Below are positions 42,120 to 45,117 of a DNA stretch of 45,117 nt, one piece after another (position 1 is the first letter of the stretch; the number at the start of each line of letters is the position of its first letter). The DNA is taken from the NCBI GenBank assembly GCA_009103225.1, contig RHPI01001302.1:1-45117 (forward strand). The letters run 5' to 3'. The notes under the pieces were generated by a model. It saw nothing but the letters and a program-made list of their open reading frames with translations. It was not told the origin of the DNA and searched no databases. Source of the stretch: Chlorokybus atmophyticus (Eukaryota; Streptophyta; Chlorokybophyceae; Chlorokybales; Chlorokybaceae). A program made the position numbers and the translations under genes.

Positions 42120-45117
42120 ATGGATCATGGCAGGCGTCAGCAATGGGGCTGTCCAACATGCATCACCAACATTGGACAAACCAGCAGGCAAGCCATTAAA
42201 GACCATCTTCACACAGAGAGCTGCTTGGTGGCTCGCTTTCTGCAACAGGGAGTGGATCAGGAGCTGCAGTCCTTGGAGCCCCTTGTCAGAACCATGCGGG
42301 ACCAATTGCGGCTGTGGGAACAAGCACAAAGGAATGCAGAGGTACGCTCAACAGTCACATGCATTTCCTTGCAAGAGCAATTTGTTTTTTAGCGCAGTCC
42401 ATGTGATATATGTAGCGTGGCTGCAGGCCTCCACTATTCACCCATACCCACCCTACAGTCAAGCCGACATTGCGGAAGCAAGAGCAGATAGACAGAGCTG
42501 GGCGGCGGTATGTTGTTGCCAATCTCGCTGTGCATGTTGACTGCAATGTCGGCTCCAATGCATGCCTACCTTTCCATGCTAGGATGTGCGTGAGCGTGCG
42601 AAGTCGCGCGCGCGTGCCGAACGAAGTAGGCTGGGTTTGAGCACAGGAGCGCGTGGCCATTCGTCCGGCATTCAACCAATAGTGCATCAACCAGCAATGA
42701 CGCAGTCCATGCAATCATTCGTGCATCAACCAGCAATGCCGCAGGTGACTGTTCGAAGCAACCAACTGATGACGGTGTGACGCAGTTGACTATTGCAATT
42801 GCAGTGTCGCAAGCATGCAGCTAACCCACATGTGATTGGTTGACAGCACCACAGTGCACTAAGTCCTGTTGGAGCTCCTATGCAAGCCTGGATTCAATCC
42901 CATCAACTGGTCCTTCAATCCCACTTGCTGATGGGCGCGGCGGCAATGCGGCATCAGTTTAACATGCATGTTGGCCTGTTGAATCCCGACATGTCCATTG
43001 GGGCAGTGGCGCATGATGTGCCCATGGCTCAAGAGCTCCGTGACGAGTCTGCCATCGAGGGTGGCGGGGAGAGTGCAGCCAATACCACCTTGTCAGCCCC
43101 CATGGCTTCCCCTGCTCCATGCAGCCCACGGGCCATTGAGGTAAGTCGCTGTCTTTTATGCTCGTGCCTTGGTAACAATGCGTCAGGCACTGCATAAGCT
43201 TATATTCGTCCTTTGCAACATTGTGAGCCATCTTATCCTGGGTCCTGTATACAGCCCCCCTTGCTGCATGCACAAGTGGTCTCACCTGCAGCTCCTGCTC
43301 CCCTCCCAGCCAGAGCGCAACCACCTTCCGCGGCACCAGTCCTTCGTGCACTGCCATCTCCTCCACGAGCAGCACCGGGGATTGCGGGCAACAATCCTTC
43401 TTGCCGCCACCGGCGAGACCACAGCACAATGCAACAACCGATGTGGCTTCTGCACCTACCTTACCCCACCCGCTGCAAGTTGAAGCCGGCAGTCTGCCCC
43501 AAACTCAGGTACTTTATCAGTCACTGTGACTCTTGCCGTCCACAGTTGGACACACCATGTGAGTGCTGTATGCGCATGCAGCAGGGGTCACCACCTGCCA
43601 GCGAGTCATCAGAGGAGCTGGCCGCAACCCGCATACGGCCATCAGTCATGCTAGGTGGCCAGCTCGCCTCATGGGACCACTTCAATGCGCCAACGGATGG
43701 TAACTGCTTCTACCATTGTGTATTTCGCGCCAGGCCATCCATAGCGCAAAGTGTCCTGGATGATCACAAGTGCCCCAGCTCGAGCAGATTTTGGGCCATG
43801 CTGGACACCATGGACGACGACGGCAGGGGGCACACTCTCCGCAAAATCACCGCCAAGGCTGTCGATGCAGGCGTGGCGAGCAGAATCCTAGACTTCTGCA
43901 GAGCCACTGGTGCCGCGGGAGAGATGGCGCAGTATTACGACAAACTGCCTGCGACCATGTTGGCTGATATCAACTGCAACATTGACCTAGCCATGGCCAA
44001 GGTGCGACAGATCGTGCGGAGAAAAGATGTGTACGTCGAGCACCTGCAGATGACCATGTTTGCCAACAAGCTGGGCTTGTTGATTGGCTGCGTGACCGTT
44101 CAGCGCGAGCATGGGGAGTGGGTGCCACGGACTGGCAGCGCAGTTTGGGTTGGAAATAAAGAAGCCCCCAACTCAGTCCTGGTGGTGGGCAACACTGCTC
44201 TTGATGAGCCCGAAGCACACTTTTGGCTCCTCAAGCCTGCAAGCACCGAACAGTGGTCGTGGCCTATGCATGAAGTGCCACCGGAGGTAACACACCTGAT
44301 CGGAGAGTGGCGGCATGGCGTTGCCAATTCCCCGCTACCACCGGCTGTGACCCAGAGTGCTGCGCCAACGCCTCAGGCCTCGCCTTCGTGTGCTAGGCAA
44401 GAAGTAGCCGAGTGTTCTGCACATCCTGCCTCCCCTCAACCACAGCCACATGCTCGCAATCCCAATTCAGCACCCTCCCTTCCTGTCGCGGAGACTCACT
44501 TGCCACCGCACTCTGACCATCCGGAGGCATCTCCATTCAAAAGCAGCTGTAGCTCGCCCTCTCCCTCTAAGCTTGCCACATTGATCCCAGCCTGTCTTGT
44601 TGGTAAAGAGATTGATCGAGGTGTCCTGAAAGCTGCGCTGAAAGACAAAGGCTTCATGCTCGACCTCATGAAGCAACATGAGGTCGTGGAACGGGAGGCA
44701 ACCAACAAGCGCAAGGCTGTGGAGCAAGAAGACAACGCCCTACCTCCTCTGAGTGACAGTGCCACGGAGAGCGCCTGCCAGGATGTGCAGGGTGACACAA
44801 AAAAAAAAGAAGAAGGTTGTTGGAACAAAGGACGCTGACAGGACCAAAAAAGGAAAGGTGAGGCATCGTTACAACATTAGAAGAAGCGCAGCGCCTTGAA
44901 GCCTCACTGGGGCTGACTGTGTGTCCTGAGTAGGCACAGGCGGGTTTACAGCGTAAAGTGGCTGCTCAGCATCGTCCAGAGAGACAGCCGGTGCGGCACG
45001 AGCTGCCTAAGCTCAAAGCACCGACGCGCAGTCGCTTTGGGGGGCTGACTCGTAGTGCAAAGGAGTTGATCACCCTACAGTACGCCCAAGACGCGCTGCA
45101 TCACCGCATGCGGCATG
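42120..45117 (+). CDS. OTU-domain cysteine protease gene, spliced, 3' partial
   Basis: Exons 42120-42341, 42427-42507, 42583-42744, 42847-43140, 43255-44857 and 44934 to beyond the end; GT-AG introns of 75-114 bp, phase 0 throughout. Exon 5 needs one A fewer in the run near 44800 to reach its AAAG|GTGAGG donor. The N-terminus has Cys/His pairs (CPTC...HLHTESC) that could bind zinc, then Ala/Arg-rich and Pro-rich parts. The OTU domain has the catalytic loop APTDGNCFYHCV (Cys 43705-43707) and a C-terminal catalytic His in EAHFWLL (44218-44220). OTU proteases cleave ubiquitin chains, and OTU domains also occur in transposon-encoded proteins. A Lys-rich C-terminal part follows (KRKAVEQED, then KKGK). 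No TAA or TAG lies in these frames. Confidence 0.72.

Noticed and set aside
43509-43544. Intron inside the large OTU exon (GGTACTTT...CCACAG)
   Set aside because: Only 36 bp and the exon frame stays open through it; retained as coding.

Overview
The window comes from a large, repeat-rich eukaryotic nuclear genome, most likely a green-lineage alga. Short spliced exons with canonical GT-AG introns of about 75-400 bp, Ty1/copia and Ty3/gypsy retrotransposons, a DDE DNA transposon and an interstitial TTAGGG stretch all say eukaryote. I see no operon, no tRNA or rRNA gene and no CRISPR array. Several reading frames that are otherwise continuous, or that splice with consistent phase, are interrupted only by TAA or TAG, often where Gln is expected. 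This fits a nuclear code with TAA/TAG = Gln and TGA as the only stop, as in some ulvophycean green algae (Dasycladales, Cladophorales, Trentepohliales). The organism assignment is inference.

Layout. 1-12.2 kb: one coiled-coil gene (exon pieces 3205-4322, 4804-5856, 10780-12212) broken by three LTR-element insertions: a nested minus-strand copia pair (1-3204), a solo LTR (4323-4798, duplication AGAGC) and a full-length copia element (5857-10774, duplication TTCAG). 12.2-13.4 kb: noncoding with a 94-bp tandem duplication. 13.4-22.6 kb: a large Ty3/gypsy-type element coding gag, a long unknown region, aspartic protease, a complete-looking C5-cytosine DNA methyltransferase, reverse transcriptase, RNase H, integrase and a C-terminal PHD finger. 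22.9-25.5 kb: a host-like gene fragment and a third, 3'-truncated copia element. 25.5-26.5 kb: AT-rich DNA, a telomere-like block and a copia LTR tail. 26.9-30.7 kb (minus): a spliced CACTA/Plavaka-like DDE transposase gene. 30.7-33.1 kb: noncoding with poly-C tracts. 33.1-34.1 kb (minus): remnant of a second PHD-type gypsy element. 35.1-37.4 kb (minus): a spliced gene of unknown function. 37.97-38.67 kb: a small two-exon gene. 39.0-39.35 kb: a 53-bp palindromic tandem array. 39.6-42.0 kb (minus): an eight-exon gene of unknown function in which every splice phase agrees. 42.1 kb to the end (plus): a spliced OTU-domain cysteine protease gene running off the window.

Most content is mobile. The gypsy element is the most striking: it carries a predicted writer of DNA methylation (DNMT) and a predicted chromatin reader (PHD) in one polyprotein. 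A second theme is a short repeat that lies inside introns of two unrelated genes in the same orientation relative to transcription, as introner elements do. Several frameshifts fall in homopolymers and may be assembly errors rather than decay.
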